Counted from the first letter of the stretch, positions 27,124 to 36,003 are shown. The stretch is 64,000 nt of DNA from Ferirhizobium litorale (GCA_030028905.1 JALDYZ010000002.1:248001-312000); one strand, 5' to 3'. Translations and numbers: made by a program. Notes: generated by a model not told the origin, from the letters alone.

Positions 27124-27921
27124 ATGCCGAACCTGCTTGTAAAACCGAACGGCACCCACGGCCGCCTGACCCATGTCACGCCGGAGAATGCGGGTTGGAC
27201 CCATGTCGGCTTCGACCTTCACCGGCTGAAGCCGGGCGAGACCGCCTCGGGCGAAACCGGCAGCCGGGAAGTCTGCCTGGTCTGGGTGAGCGGCAAGGGC
27301 AAGGCACGGGCCAGCTCCCGCGATTTCGGTTCGCTCGGCGGCCGGATGAGCCCCTTCGAAGGGCCGCCGCATGCGCTCTACATTCCTGCAGGGTCCGACT
27401 GGTCCGTCATCGCCGAAACCGATCTCGAACTCGCCGTCTGCTCCGGCCCCGGCGCCACCGGCTTTGAAGCACGGGCAATTCCGCCGGGAACGCACGAGCA
27501 GATCATCCGCGGCAAGGGCTCCAACACGCGGTATGTCACCAACATCATGCCCGAGGATGATGGCGCCGCCCACTCGCTGCTGGTCGTCGAGGTGATCACC
27601 CCGGCCGGCAATACCTCCTCCTACCCGCCGCACAAGCACGACCGCGACGACCTTCCGAACGAGAGCTTCCTCGAGGAGACATACTATCATCGCCTCAACC
27701 CGCCGCAGGGTTTTGCCTTCCAGCGCGTCTATACCGACGACCGCTCGCTCGACGAGGCCATGGCGGTCGAGGACGGCGACGTGACCTTGGTGCCGAAGGG
27801 CTACCACCCCTGCGCCACCTGCCACGGCTACGATCTCTACTATCTGAACGTCATGGCGGGCCCGAAGCGGGTCTGGAAGTTCCACAACGCCGCCGAGCAC
27901 GAGTGGATGCTGAAGGCCTGA
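27124..27921 (+). CDS. iolB: 5-Deoxy-glucuronate isomerase
   Basis: A 265-residue cupin enzyme that converts 5-deoxyglucuronate to 5-dehydro-2-deoxygluconate, the substrate of IolC. Metal-binding residues are visible in SSYPPHKHDRDDLP, LEETYYHRLNPPQGFAFQR and VPKGYHPCATCHGYDLYYLN. The N-terminal half is the second beta sandwich typical of the family (GWTHVGFDLHRLKPGE). A strong AAAGGAG site precedes the ATG. Last gene of iolCDEB; an inositol dehydrogenase (idhA) and an inositol ABC transporter are not in this window. Confidence 0.96.
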   Translation: MPNLLVKPNGTHGRLTHVTPENAGWTHVGFDLHRLKPGETASGETGSREVCLVWVSGKGKARASSRDFGSLGGRMSPFEGPPHALYIPAGSDWSVIAETDLELAVCSGPGATGFEARAIPPGTHEQIIRGKGSNTRYVTNIMPEDDGAAHSLLVVEVITPAGNTSSYPPHKHDRDDLPNESFLEETYYHRLNPPQGFAFQRVYTDDRSLDEAMAVEDGDVTLVPKGYHPCATCHGYDLYYLNVMAGPKRVWKFHNAAEHEWMLKA

Positions 27922-28071
27922 CGAGGGAAATTTCGCTTCCCGATCAGTCCGTTTGCGAGAATTTCGCGTTCGAGGAGCATTCGATGTAGGATCGCCGCCA
28001 GGCCGTTCGTCCTTCGGGTTCGGTGAAACCCTGAGGTCGATCGACGACCGCACTCGAATTGGGAGGTTCGC

Positions 28072-29151
28072 ATGGCTAGGAAGGTACTCTTGCTGCTCGG
28101 CACCAAGAAAGGCGCCTTCATTCTCGAAAGTGACGAAACCCGCAAGTCCTGGTCGATGCGCGGGCCATATTGTTCGCACTGGCCGATCAACCACGTCATC
28201 GGCGATGCCGCAAGCGGTACGATCTATGCCGGCGGCGGCGACGAATGGTTCGGGCCGGCGGTCTGGCAGACGTCCGATCTCGGCGAGACCTGGACCCATT
28301 CGAGCGAGGGCCTCAGCTACAGCGAAGGCGTCACACCGATCAAGGCCGTCTGGTCGCTGGCCCGCGCGAACGGCACCCTGCACGTCGGCGTCGAGCCGGC
28401 TGGACTGTTTCGCAGTCGTGACGACGGCAAGAGCTTCATTCATGTCGACGGGCTGCAGAAACACCCGTCGCGCGAACATTGGACGCCGGGCGCCGGCGGT
28501 CTCATCCTGCATTCGCTCGTGCCCCATCCGGACGATCCGGAGCAGATGTGGATCGCGATTTCCGCGGCCGGTGTCTTCTACACGGCTGACGGCGGCAAGA
28601 CCTGGGAAACCCGTAACAAGGGCACCCGCGCCGATTTCTTTCCCGAAGGCCAGAACTATCCGGAATTCGGCCAATGCGTGCATTGCCTGGTCATGGCCCC
28701 GGGGCGTCCGGACCGCCTCTACCAGCAGAACCATTGCGGTATGTATCGCTGTGAGGATGGCGCCAAGCAGTGGGAGAGCATCGAGGACGGCCTGCCGTCG
28801 AGCTTCGGTTTTCCGGCCGCCGCTCATCCGCGCGATCCGGACGTCCTCTTTCTCGTGCCTCTGAACGGCGCCGAACATGGCCGCTACCCGCCCGATGCCA
28901 GGGCAGCGGTGTGGCGCACGCGCGACGCCGGCAAGACCTGGGACGACCTGCGGGAAGGCCTACCCCAGAAGAATGCCTATTTCGGCGTACTGCGCCAGGC
29001 GATGGCAACCGACACCCTGGACAAGGCTGGCGTCTATTTCGGCACGAGTTCCGGCGAACTCTATGGCAGCGCCGACGAAGGCGACAGTTGGAACTGCATC
29101 GCCACCCACCTGCCGCCGGTCTATTCGGTCGAAACCATGGTCATCGATTGA
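28072..29151 (+). CDS. Asp-box (BNR) repeat beta-propeller protein, sialidase-like fold
   Basis: A 359-residue protein with at least five Asp-box repeats of the type S/T-x-D-x-G-x-T/S-W: TSDLGETWTH, SRDDGKSFIH, TADGGKTWET, TRDAGKTWDD and SADEGDSWN. These form a six- or seven-bladed propeller like sialidases or YCF48. It starts MARKVLLLLGTKKGAF with no signal peptide, so it is cytoplasmic and unlikely to be a true sialidase. It contains HCLVMAPGRPDRLYQQNHCGMYRC with two His-Cys patches. A MoaD/ThiS-type gene follows 18 bases later and is probably its partner. A GGGAGG site precedes the ATG. Function unknown. Confidence 0.8.
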   Translation: MARKVLLLLGTKKGAFILESDETRKSWSMRGPYCSHWPINHVIGDAASGTIYAGGGDEWFGPAVWQTSDLGETWTHSSEGLSYSEGVTPIKAVWSLARANGTLHVGVEPAGLFRSRDDGKSFIHVDGLQKHPSREHWTPGAGGLILHSLVPHPDDPEQMWIAISAAGVFYTADGGKTWETRNKGTRADFFPEGQNYPEFGQCVHCLVMAPGRPDRLYQQNHCGMYRCEDGAKQWESIEDGLPSSFGFPAAAHPRDPDVLFLVPLNGAEHGRYPPDARAAVWRTRDAGKTWDDLREGLPQKNAYFGVLRQAMATDTLDKAGVYFGTSSGELYGSADEGDSWNCIATHLPPVYSVETMVID

Positions 29152-29169
29152 AACTAGAGGGAGAGAACC

Positions 29170-29466
29170 ATGGGAAACAGCGCCTCCCTCAAAAGCAAGC
29201 CTGACGTGCACGTCCGCCTGCCGGGCGTGCTTGTCGATTTGTTCCCCGAGGCCACGCGGGACGTCGCGGTGCGGGCCTCCAATGTCCGGGAACTGATCGA
29301 GGCGCTCGATGCATTGTGGCCCGGCATGGCCGACCGGCTGCGCGACAGCCGGCCGGCGATCCGCAAGCACATCAACATCTTCATCGATGGCGAGCGCGCC
29401 AAGCTCTCGACCCCGCTTGCACCGGGGTCGCAGATCTACATCCTCACTGCCATCAGCGGCGGCTAG
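29170..29466 (+). CDS. MoaD/ThiS-type ubiquitin-like protein
   Basis: A 98-residue protein with a beta-grasp pattern: DVHVRLPGVLVDLF, a Val/Leu helix in NVRELIEALDALWPGMADRL, the RKHINIFIDGE strand, and the C-terminus GSQIYILTAISGG ending exactly in Gly-Gly. That tail is needed for adenylation and sulfur transfer or protein conjugation in MoaD, ThiS and relatives. No moeB/thiF-type E1 gene and no thiamine or molybdopterin genes are nearby. It is tightly coupled to the upstream Asp-box protein, which may be its target, receptor or co-chaperone. GAGGGAG precedes the ATG. Confidence 0.85.
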   Translation: MGNSASLKSKPDVHVRLPGVLVDLFPEATRDVAVRASNVRELIEALDALWPGMADRLRDSRPAIRKHINIFIDGERAKLSTPLAPGSQIYILTAISGG

Positions 29467-29624
29467 AAAAATCCCAGTCGCCGTAATCCCTTGGCCGCGA
29501 TTTCTCACGTTGCTTGTCAGCAAGGAAGGCGATTGCTGCTACCCAACTTTCGCGGATCCCATTCGCTCTTTCGCGCACGGGCGCACTGAGGTAGCAATGG
29601 CACTCTGGCCAAGGAACAGATTGC

Positions 29625-30695
29625 TTGAAGACTGCGGTTTTGATCAATGACACATCCACCAAGGCCCATCTTGGATGCCGGATCGTTGTCGCGCAGATAG
29701 CCCGGCTGGCGGCATCGGCGGGGATCCGGATCGCTGCATCCGCCTCGGTGCATGCAGACTGGCGGGAACATCCTGACCTCATGGCAATGATGCGGGATGC
29801 GGATATCGTGATCGTCAACGGTGAAGGAACCCTCCACGACTCGAGCAGGCAGGCCCGGGCGCTCGCCGAGGTGGCGCCGTTCTGCCGGGAGGCCGGTGTG
29901 CCGAGCGTCCTGATAAACAGCGTCTATGAAAGAAACGACAGCGATATCGCCTTGGCATGCCGGGCCTTTGACAGGGTGTATGTCAGGGAAACCGGCAGCG
30001 CGAAGGAAGCGCGCGATGCCGGCCTGCTGGTTGAAGTCGTCCCGGACCTCACCTTGTCGAGCAACGTCATGACCGCCTTCCGGCAACAGCCGCGGGGAAC
30101 CACGATTGCCGTCACCGACAACGCCAACCGGGCAGTCGGACAACGTACGCTGGACGAGGCTCTGACGCGGGAGGACGTGCGTTTCCTTCATCTCGACACG
30201 TCGGAACCGTATAATCCCTTCATGGAAAGGCCGGACGCACCGGAATTCGTGTTCATGAACTCTGGTCGGGAAACCGAGCCCCTTCCACCGCTTCCGCGAC
30301 AGAGCACGGCATTGCGAGCGTTTCGAAAGTCGTTGTTCAAGCCGCACTTTCGCCGGCGCATGAAGATGTTCCGGGAACTGAGCGAACCGCTCTCGTCAAG
30401 GCAGATCCTGTCGCGGATCGCGATATCGAAAGGCGTCGTCGCGGGACGGTTCCACGCGGCTTGCATGTCGATGCTATCGGAAACGCCATTTGCCGCCATG
30501 TCCTCGAACACGTCCAAGATGCGGGGAATGCTGACCGATGCCGGAGCGTCTCGCTTGCTGGCTGACGATCCGCGGGCCGCGTTCCATTTGGTCGACGACT
30601 GGAGAGATTCCGACAAAACGGCTGTTGCAGCCTATGTCCAAAGGGCAAGACGGGATGCAAAGGCCATGTTCGACGATATCGCAAGCCTCTTGTAG
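29625..30695 (+). CDS. Polysaccharide pyruvyl transferase family protein
   Basis: A 356-residue protein with the pyruvyl-transferase (CsaB/ExoV-like) two-domain fold: start MKTAVLINDTSTKAHLGCRI, then DADIVIVNGEGTLHDSS, VYVRETGSAKEARDAG with VVPDLTLSS, and the C-terminal SRIAISKGVVAGRFHAACMS and ETPFAAMSSNTSKMRGML. These correspond to family regions that bind the nucleotide or polymer and phosphoenolpyruvate. The start is a TTG with AAGGAAC nine bases upstream; no suitable ATG is present. It would add pyruvate ketal to a surface sugar polymer, but no polysaccharide genes are adjacent, so the target is unknown. Confidence 0.75.
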   Translation: MKTAVLINDTSTKAHLGCRIVVAQIARLAASAGIRIAASASVHADWREHPDLMAMMRDADIVIVNGEGTLHDSSRQARALAEVAPFCREAGVPSVLINSVYERNDSDIALACRAFDRVYVRETGSAKEARDAGLLVEVVPDLTLSSNVMTAFRQQPRGTTIAVTDNANRAVGQRTLDEALTREDVRFLHLDTSEPYNPFMERPDAPEFVFMNSGRETEPLPPLPRQSTALRAFRKSLFKPHFRRRMKMFRELSEPLSSRQILSRIAISKGVVAGRFHAACMSMLSETPFAAMSSNTSKMRGMLTDAGASRLLADDPRAAFHLVDDWRDSDKTAVAAYVQRARRDAKAMFDDIASLL

Positions 30696-30779
30696 TCATC
30701 CCTCACCAAGGGCCTTTCACACCTCCACGTCCTGATGTAGCTATGCCTGCGGGTGGAACATGAGGAAGGACCTATTCAG

Positions 30780-32003
30780 ATGACAGACCATCATCCCGCA
30801 ACCCCGGAACAGGCGCGCGCCAAGATGGCCGAGTTTGTCTGGGAGGATCCGTTCCTGCTGGAGGAGCAACTGACGGACGAAGAGCGGATGATCCGCGATA
30901 CCGCGCGCGCCTACTGCCAGGAAAAGCTGGCGACGCGCGTGCTCGAGGCCAATCGCCACGAAATCTTTCATCGCGAAATCATGACGGAAATGGGTGAACT
31001 CGGGCTTCTCGGCCCGACCATTCCCGAAGAGTTCGGCGGCGTCGGCGCCAATTATGTTTCCTATGGACTCGTCGCCCGCGAGGTGGAGCGGGTCGATTCG
31101 GGCTACCGCTCGGCCATGTCGGTGCAATCCTCGCTGGTCATGCACCCGATCTTCGCCTACGGCACCGACGAGCAGCGCCGCAAGTACCTGCCGAAGCTTG
31201 CGAGCGGCGAATGGGTCGGCTGCTTCGGCCTGACCGAACCGGACCACGGCTCCGATCCGTCCTCGATGATCACACGGGCAAAGAAGGTCGACGGCGGCTA
31301 TCTGGTTTCGGGCGCCAAGAACTGGATCACCAATTCGCCGATAGCCGACGTGGCGGTCGTCTGGGCCAAGTCCGATGCCCATGACGGCAAGATCAAGGGC
31401 TTCATTCTCGAACGCGGCATGAAGGGGCTCGAGACACCCAAGATCGAAGGCAAATTCTCGCTGCGCGCCTCGGTGACCGGCATGATCCAGATGCAGGACG
31501 TCTTCGTGCCTGAGGAAAACCTGCTTGCGAACGTCTCGGGGCTCGCAGGGCCTTTCGGATGCCTCAACCGCGCCCGCTACGGCATCGCCTGGGGCGCCAT
31601 GGGCGCGGCCGAATTCTGCTGGCATGCAGCAAGGCAATATACGCTCGACCGCAAGCAGTTCGGCAAGCCGCTCGCCGCCAACCAGTTGATCCAGAAGAAG
31701 CTAGCGGACATGGAAACCGAGATCGCGCTCGGACTGCAGGGTGCGCTGCGGCTCGGCCGGATGTTCGACGAGCACCGCGCGCCTGCCGAACTCATATCGT
31801 TGATGAAGCGCAACAATTGCGGCAAGGCACTCGACATCGCCCGCGTTTCCCGCGACATGCACGGCGGCAATGGCGTTTCCGACGAGTATGGCGTCATCCG
31901 TCACGTCATGAACCTCGAGGCGGTCAACACCTACGAGGGTACCCATGACATCCATGCGCTGATCCTCGGCCGCGCCCAGACCGGCCTGCAGGCGTTCCAG
32001 TAA
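30780..32003 (+). CDS. gcdH: Glutaryl-CoA dehydrogenase
   Basis: A 407-residue acyl-CoA dehydrogenase that oxidises and decarboxylates glutaryl-CoA to crotonyl-CoA in lysine and tryptophan breakdown, passing electrons to ETF. GcdH-specific residues are visible in [18 protein letters not shown] (the Arg/Ser that bind the distal carboxylate), with [16 protein letters not shown] for flavin and the catalytic Glu in [17 protein letters not shown]. Start ATG preceded by GAGGAAGGA. Length and C-terminal motif are typical. It is monocistronic and ends in a strong terminator. ETF-QO, its final electron partner, is encoded elsewhere in this window. Confidence 0.93.
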   Translation: MTDHHPATPEQARAKMAEFVWEDPFLLEEQLTDEERMIRDTARAYCQEKLATRVLEANRHEIFHREIMTEMGELGLLGPTIPEEFGGVGANYVSYGLVAREVERVDSGYRSAMSVQSSLVMHPIFAYGTDEQRRKYLPKLASGEWVGCFGLTEPDHGSDPSSMITRAKKVDGGYLVSGAKNWITNSPIADVAVVWAKSDAHDGKIKGFILERGMKGLETPKIEGKFSLRASVTGMIQMQDVFVPEENLLANVSGLAGPFGCLNRARYGIAWGAMGAAEFCWHAARQYTLDRKQFGKPLAANQLIQKKLADMETEIALGLQGALRLGRMFDEHRAPAELISLMKRNNCGKALDIARVSRDMHGGNGVSDEYGVIRHVMNLEAVNTYEGTHDIHALILGRAQTGLQAFQ

Positions 32004-32025
32004 CCCTGTCCGCGACTTCGCTGGA

Positions 32026-32059
32026 AAAAGGCCGCACCGGATACCGGCCGCGGCCTTTT
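32026..32059 (+). terminator. Intrinsic terminator of gcdH
   Basis: A 10-bp stem AAAAGGCCGC/GCGGCCTTTT encloses ACCGGATACCGG, which can extend the hairpin, and ends in TTTT. It begins 22 bases after the gcdH stop. The A-run on the left side makes it possibly active in both directions. Confidence 0.85.
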
Positions 32060-32128
32060 CGATTTCAGCGGACCAGGACAGCGTATCACGTCCAAATAGC
32101 TGGATGCGCCGTCCGTTTGCGGGAAGCC

Positions 32129-32569
32129 TCAGGTATCGAGCACGAGATGCGGCCGGCCATTCGATGTCTGGCGAGGCGAAACACCCTTGCCGTCGATCGT
32201 TGCTGTCACCCGTTGGCGGAAGGCCGAAAAGCTCTCGAAGGTCACGACATCGACAGGCTGGTCGAAATGCAAGGTGATCTTGTAGAACGTGCTCTGCGAC
32301 AAGCGCGTCAGCGACAACACCTTGCCCGTGAACCGCTGGCCGAGATATTCGCCGCTCACCGTGCCACCGACCACGGCCGGAAGCTCGGGCTGGTTGTCGG
32401 TGCGGGCGGCCAGCGCCGCCATCGTGTTCCAGTCGCGAACGCCGTGGCTCTTGGCCACCAATTCAAGCGCGCCGCTGTGGGTCAGCGGAGTGCCGGCCGC
32501 GGACATTGCCGTGCGCAACCGCTTCGCCTGGGATTTCAGCTCGTCAATTGTCAGATGTGCCATGGTCAT
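32129..32569 (-). CDS. Glyoxalase-superfamily-type small protein
   Basis: A 146-residue cytoplasmic protein. The first 50 residues (MTMAHLTIDELKSQAKRL, TPLTHSGALELVAKSHG, VRDWNTMAAL) match the small helical domain found in rhizobial proteins annotated as glyoxalase superfamily proteins. The second half is a compact beta domain (GGTVSGEYLGQRFTGKVLSL, FDQPVDVVTFESF). The start uses AGAGAGG nine bases upstream of the first ATG of ATGACCATG; a longer frame without a ribosome site is rejected. No metal-binding glyoxalase residues are clearly visible. Function uncertain. Confidence 0.65.
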   Translation of the reverse strand: MTMAHLTIDELKSQAKRLRTAMSAAGTPLTHSGALELVAKSHGVRDWNTMAALAARTDNQPELPAVVGGTVSGEYLGQRFTGKVLSLTRLSQSTFYKITLHFDQPVDVVTFESFSAFRQRVTATIDGKGVSPRQTSNGRPHLVLDT

Positions 32570-32888
32570 GGCTTTGCCTCTCTTCAGGTCGGCATGCGTC
32601 AGAGGACAATAAGGGACCCGCATTGCCCCATTTGCGCATGCGCCGAATGGGCTTGTTTCCACGAACCGGGAGGACTTCACCAAGGGTTTTCACCCGCGGG
32701 CGGCCGGCGCCTCAACCAATGCGGCATATGGCCCCGGGAAGCCGGTCTGTCAAGGCCCAGACAGGGCGAGCGCAACTGCCTCGGGATGCGCTACAACCGC
32801 TGGCAGCTTTTCGTCACGTTCCATTTACCGATCATAAGGGGTCCTCGCCTACACTTCGCATCGTGCAGTCAATGATGCGGAGAGTGCC

Positions 32889-33248
32889 ATGTCGATGGCA
32901 AACCAGGTGAACCCGAACTTGTCCAAACCCCGTGACGCCCATGAGGTGTTCACCATCGACCGTCCGGGAAAGATCATCCTGGTCGGGCATCACCTCAGCA
33001 CGCGCACGCACGCACGCTGCCTCGTGCGCACGATCTCCCTCAGCACCGCCGAACTGGACATCAACGCCGAGTTCGAGATCCCGAAAAACTTCTTTCTCGA
33101 AATCCTCGGCATCCCGGACGAGATCGGCAGCACCCTGATCGGACGCGAAGGCTCGAGGGCCGTGATCGGTTTCAACATGCTGCTCGACGCGGAATTCCTG
33201 CGCCATCTGGTCGGTGTGGTCCCCGAGACGAGCCACGGCGGCGCCTGA
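32889..33248 (+). CDS. PilZ-like small rhizobial protein A
   Basis: A 119-residue protein with a PilZ-like beta-barrel pattern: DRPGKIILVGHHLS, ARCLVRTISLSTAELDI, IPKNFFLEILGIPD, and RAVIGFNMLLDAEFLRHLVG. It lines up well with the second PilZ-like protein 0.75 kb downstream (RPARLIAVQG, CEVLDISQGGAALTM, YYLNILGLAY). The canonical c-di-GMP residues (RxxxR and D/NxSxxG) are largely absent, so it may be a degenerate PilZ that no longer binds the nucleotide. A GGAGAG site precedes the ATG. It is a single-gene unit divergent from a glyoxalase-like gene. Confidence 0.6.
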   Translation: MSMANQVNPNLSKPRDAHEVFTIDRPGKIILVGHHLSTRTHARCLVRTISLSTAELDINAEFEIPKNFFLEILGIPDEIGSTLIGREGSRAVIGFNMLLDAEFLRHLVGVVPETSHGGA

Positions 33249-33282
33249 GCGACGGGTCCAGCGACCCGACGCTGGCGCTGTC

Positions 33283-33735
33283 TTATGCCGAGGCCCAGGC
33301 GACGAGGTGCTTCTCGATTTCGGGTGGCGTGAGCTTTGCGATATCCTTGGCCAGTTCGGCCTGCACGGCGGCGCGAACCTCCGATGTAAAATGCGGCCTC
33401 AGGTAACCAAGCGCCTTCGGCGGCGCCACGACGACGATGTGGGAAGCCTCCTTGTCCCTGACCAGGGTTTCCAGCTTCGCTGCGACCTGCTTCAGGAATT
33501 CTTTCTCGGCTTCCTCATGCCAGTCTGTTTCCTCCATGGCGCTGCGCTTGGTTCCGAACGACTGAAACGCGCGCCCCGGCCGGTCGGTCGCCAGTTCGGT
33601 ATTCTTCTCGTCCGGCTGCTCCAGGCTTTCCTCCAGCCGCAGCCGTGGCTCCAGGGCAAGCCCGACATTCTGCAGGATTTGCGCCTTCGCACCGTCACAA
33701 ACAACCACCCACGAGTTCTTAGGAAACTTGAGCAT
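33283..33735 (-). CDS. Host attachment family protein
   Basis: A 150-residue protein of the host-attachment family (an eRF1-domain-like fold seen in Agrobacterium and Rhizobium AttE-like proteins). It begins MLKFPKNSWVVVCDGAKAQIL, has the acidic-aromatic middle PGRAFQSFGTKRSAMEETDWH and ends ASHIVVVAPPKALGYLRPHF plus an amphipathic helix. The start follows AAAGGAA; an 82-residue upstream extension contains low-GC DNA and no ribosome site. There is no signal peptide, so the name reflects a mutant phenotype rather than a surface location. It is tail-to-tail with the PilZ-like gene A. Confidence 0.8.
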   Translation of the reverse strand: MLKFPKNSWVVVCDGAKAQILQNVGLALEPRLRLEESLEQPDEKNTELATDRPGRAFQSFGTKRSAMEETDWHEEAEKEFLKQVAAKLETLVRDKEASHIVVVAPPKALGYLRPHFTSEVRAAVQAELAKDIAKLTPPEIEKHLVAWASA

Positions 33736-33995
33736 TGCCGTTCCTTTCGATGTTTCTTCACGAATTCCGATGACGACGAGAAAGCGCTGCCGATTGTCGC
33801 GCCAACCTCTTTGCGACCAGTATAGATGGAACCCCTCATTGCGTAATGGTGGAGATCGAAAATCGTTCGGCCATAACGGAAAAATCGCCCGCAAGAGCCC
33901 ATATTCAGAAGTATTTTGCATTTTAGGAATATTCTTGGCGCAAACGAAAGGCATTGCTGCAACTCTTTCGCCAGTCACCAATGCGGGAAACCACC

Positions 33996-34397
33996 ATGCA
34001 CTACGGCACGCACCTGGCCACGGTCAAATCGGAGATGTACGAGCGCCAATGGGAACGCTTCTACGTCCGCCGACCGGCGCGCCTCATCGCCGTTCAAGGC
34101 TGTCTGTCGGGTGTCTCCATCCGGAGCTGCGAGGTGCTCGACATATCGCAGGGCGGAGCGGCCCTGACGATGACCACGACCACCGGACTTCCGAGCCACT
34201 ATTACCTCAACATCCTTGGACTGGCCTACCGCATCGGTTGTGCCGAGATCTATCGCAACGGCGAACGCGTCGGCGTCAAGTTCATCAACGCGCTCGATCC
34301 GGCAACGCTTCGAAACGTCGTGCGCGCCGACTTCATGATGGGCAATCACAAGCCGGACAAGCCCAAGGGCGGCGAACAGCCCTTCCTCTTCATCTGA
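33996..34397 (+). CDS. PilZ-domain protein B
   Basis: A 133-residue protein with a PilZ-type barrel: YERQWERFYVRRPARLIAV, then CEVLDISQGGAALTM, which keeps the D-x-S-x-x-G core that binds c-di-GMP, and GCAEIYRNGERVGVKFINAL. The first motif R-x-x-x-R is represented by FYVRRPAR. The start chosen has GGGAAA about seven bases upstream; an ATG five codons earlier has no ribosome site. It probably binds c-di-GMP and regulates motility or surface polysaccharide, but no target gene is adjacent. The upstream DNA is AT-rich. Confidence 0.75.
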   Translation: MHYGTHLATVKSEMYERQWERFYVRRPARLIAVQGCLSGVSIRSCEVLDISQGGAALTMTTTTGLPSHYYLNILGLAYRIGCAEIYRNGERVGVKFINALDPATLRNVVRADFMMGNHKPDKPKGGEQPFLFI

Positions 34398-34538
34398 GAC
34401 AATCCGGGCGGCGAAGGTACAAGGCGGCGGTTGTCAACCGCCCTCCTCACCTGATAGATCTCAGCAGCAACAGCCCCGCAGGACCGACAGTTGCAACTCT
34501 GCGGGCACCTTTGCAACGAAGTCCGGGATCCAATTGAA

Positions 34539-35651
34539 ATGTCGTCATTTTCTCGCTTCACTCCGCTGGTGAGCAGCTTGCCCTCGACCGTTCCTTTCGT
34601 TGGTCCAGAGGCGATCGAGCGAAATCGCGGCATTTCCGTCAAGGCGCGTATCGGCGCCAATGAGAACGGATTTGGCCCCGCCCCTTCGGTGATTGCGGCC
34701 ATCCATGAAGCGGCGACCGAGACCTGGAAGTACAACGACCCGGAAAACTTCGATCTGAAGGACGCGTTGGCGAGACACCTTGGCATCGGCCGCGAGAACC
34801 TTGCGATCGGCGAAGGCGTGGATGGCCTGCTGGGCCTGATCGTCCGCATGGTCGTGGAGCCCGGAACACCGGTGGTCACCTCGCTCGGCGGATACCCGAC
34901 CTTCAACTTCCACGTTGCCGGTTTCGGCGGCCGCCTGGTGACCGTTCCCTATGCCGGCGACCGCGAGGACCTCGATGGCCTTCTGGAGGCGGCGAAGCGC
35001 GAGAAGGCACCGCTTGTCTATTTCGCCAATCCGGACAACCCGATGGGGAGCTGGTGGGAGGCCGGGGCAATCGTCGAGTTCGCCAGGGCCCTGCCCTCCG
35101 ACTGCCTGCTGGTGCTCGACGAGGCCTATAGCGAGACTGCACCCGCCAGCGCCATTCCGTCGATCGCGGACCTCATCGAGATGCCAAACGTGATCCGCAC
35201 CCGCACCTTCTCCAAGGCCTACGGTCTCGCCGGAGCCCGCGTCGGCTACGTGATCGGCACGCCGGGCACGGTCGTCGCCTTCGACAAGATACGCAATCAT
35301 TTCGGCATGTCCCGGATCGGCACGGCCGCCGCACTCGCAGCCCTCAAGGACCAGGCCTATCTCCAGGAGGTCATCGTCAGGATCAAGGCCTCGCGCGAGC
35401 GCATCGGCGCGATTGCCCGCGACAACGGCCTCCAGCCACTGCCGTCCGCCACCAACTTCGTGGCGATCGACTGCGGACGCGACGGCGCCTACGCGCGCGC
35501 AATCGTCGACGGGTTGATGGAGCACGGCGTCTTCATCCGCATGCCGGGCGTCGCGCCGCTCAATCGCTGCATACGGATCAGCGTCGGGCCGGAAGCAGAC
35601 ATGGCGCTGCTTGCCGAATCGCTACCAAAGGTCCTCAAGGCTCTCGGCTGA
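34539..35651 (+). CDS. HisC-like class I/II pyridoxal-phosphate aminotransferase
   Basis: A 370-residue fold-type I PLP enzyme related to histidinol-phosphate aminotransferase. It has the substrate-side AIERNRGISVKARIGANENGFGP, in parts, the YNDPENFDLKDALARHLG region, FANPDNPMGSWW, the PLP Asp region VLDEAYSE, and the Schiff-base Lys in TRTFSKAYGLAGARVGYVIG. C-terminal FVRMPGV-type pattern is FIRMPGVAPLNRCIRIS. It is monocistronic and not in a histidine operon, so its substrate could be imidazole acetol phosphate, phenylalanine or another amino acid. Ribosome site weak. Confidence 0.82.
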   Translation: MSSFSRFTPLVSSLPSTVPFVGPEAIERNRGISVKARIGANENGFGPAPSVIAAIHEAATETWKYNDPENFDLKDALARHLGIGRENLAIGEGVDGLLGLIVRMVVEPGTPVVTSLGGYPTFNFHVAGFGGRLVTVPYAGDREDLDGLLEAAKREKAPLVYFANPDNPMGSWWEAGAIVEFARALPSDCLLVLDEAYSETAPASAIPSIADLIEMPNVIRTRTFSKAYGLAGARVGYVIGTPGTVVAFDKIRNHFGMSRIGTAAALAALKDQAYLQEVIVRIKASRERIGAIARDNGLQPLPSATNFVAIDCGRDGAYARAIVDGLMEHGVFIRMPGVAPLNRCIRISVGPEADMALLAESLPKVLKALG

Positions 35652-35666
35652 GCCGCCGGAAAACAA

Positions 35667-35705
35667 GAAACCGCGCCGGCTTGTCTGCACCGGACGCGGT
35701 TTTCT
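35667..35705 (+). terminator. Intrinsic terminator of the HisC-like gene
   Basis: The arms AAACCGCGCCGG and CCGGACGCGGTTT pair with one bulged base around a TTGTCTGCA-type loop, followed by TTTTCTT. It lies 16 bases after the stop codon and also faces the convergent Sel1 gene, so it can act from both sides. Confidence 0.8.
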
Positions 35706-35736
35706 TCGTATATGGGTATCGCCAGGGATGCTGCTG

Positions 35737-36003
35737 TCAGTGCGTCGTCATCCATTCGCGGGCAGCGCGCAGGGCTGCGGCGAGTTCCATCTTGGTCATG
35801 CTGGCCGCCACGTCCGCGCGAAGATCGACGGCGCGGTCGCAGCCCTTGATCGCGGCAATGTTGAGCCACTTGTGAGCGGCGACCAGATCCACGTCGCAGC
35901 CGCGCCCCGTTGCATAGACGAGCCCCATCTCGCAAAAGACATCGGCTCGGATCGCGCCACCCATGGTGGCCATTTCGGAAACCTGAATTTCAAAGCGTGC
36001 CAT
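35737..36003 (-). CDS. Short Sel1-repeat protein
   Basis: An 88-residue cytoplasmic protein with one clear Sel1-like helical repeat, ADVFCEMGLVYATGRGCDVDLVAAHKWLNIAAIKG, given in parts as FCEMGLVYATGRGCDVDL and AAHKWLNIAAIKGC, followed by a partial second repeat in DRAVDLRADVAASM. Such short Sel1 proteins are common in Rhizobiaceae and may mediate protein interactions. The start ATG has a weak purine stretch upstream. Function unknown. Confidence 0.75.
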   Translation of the reverse strand: MARFEIQVSEMATMGGAIRADVFCEMGLVYATGRGCDVDLVAAHKWLNIAAIKGCDRAVDLRADVAASMTKMELAAALRAAREWMTTH

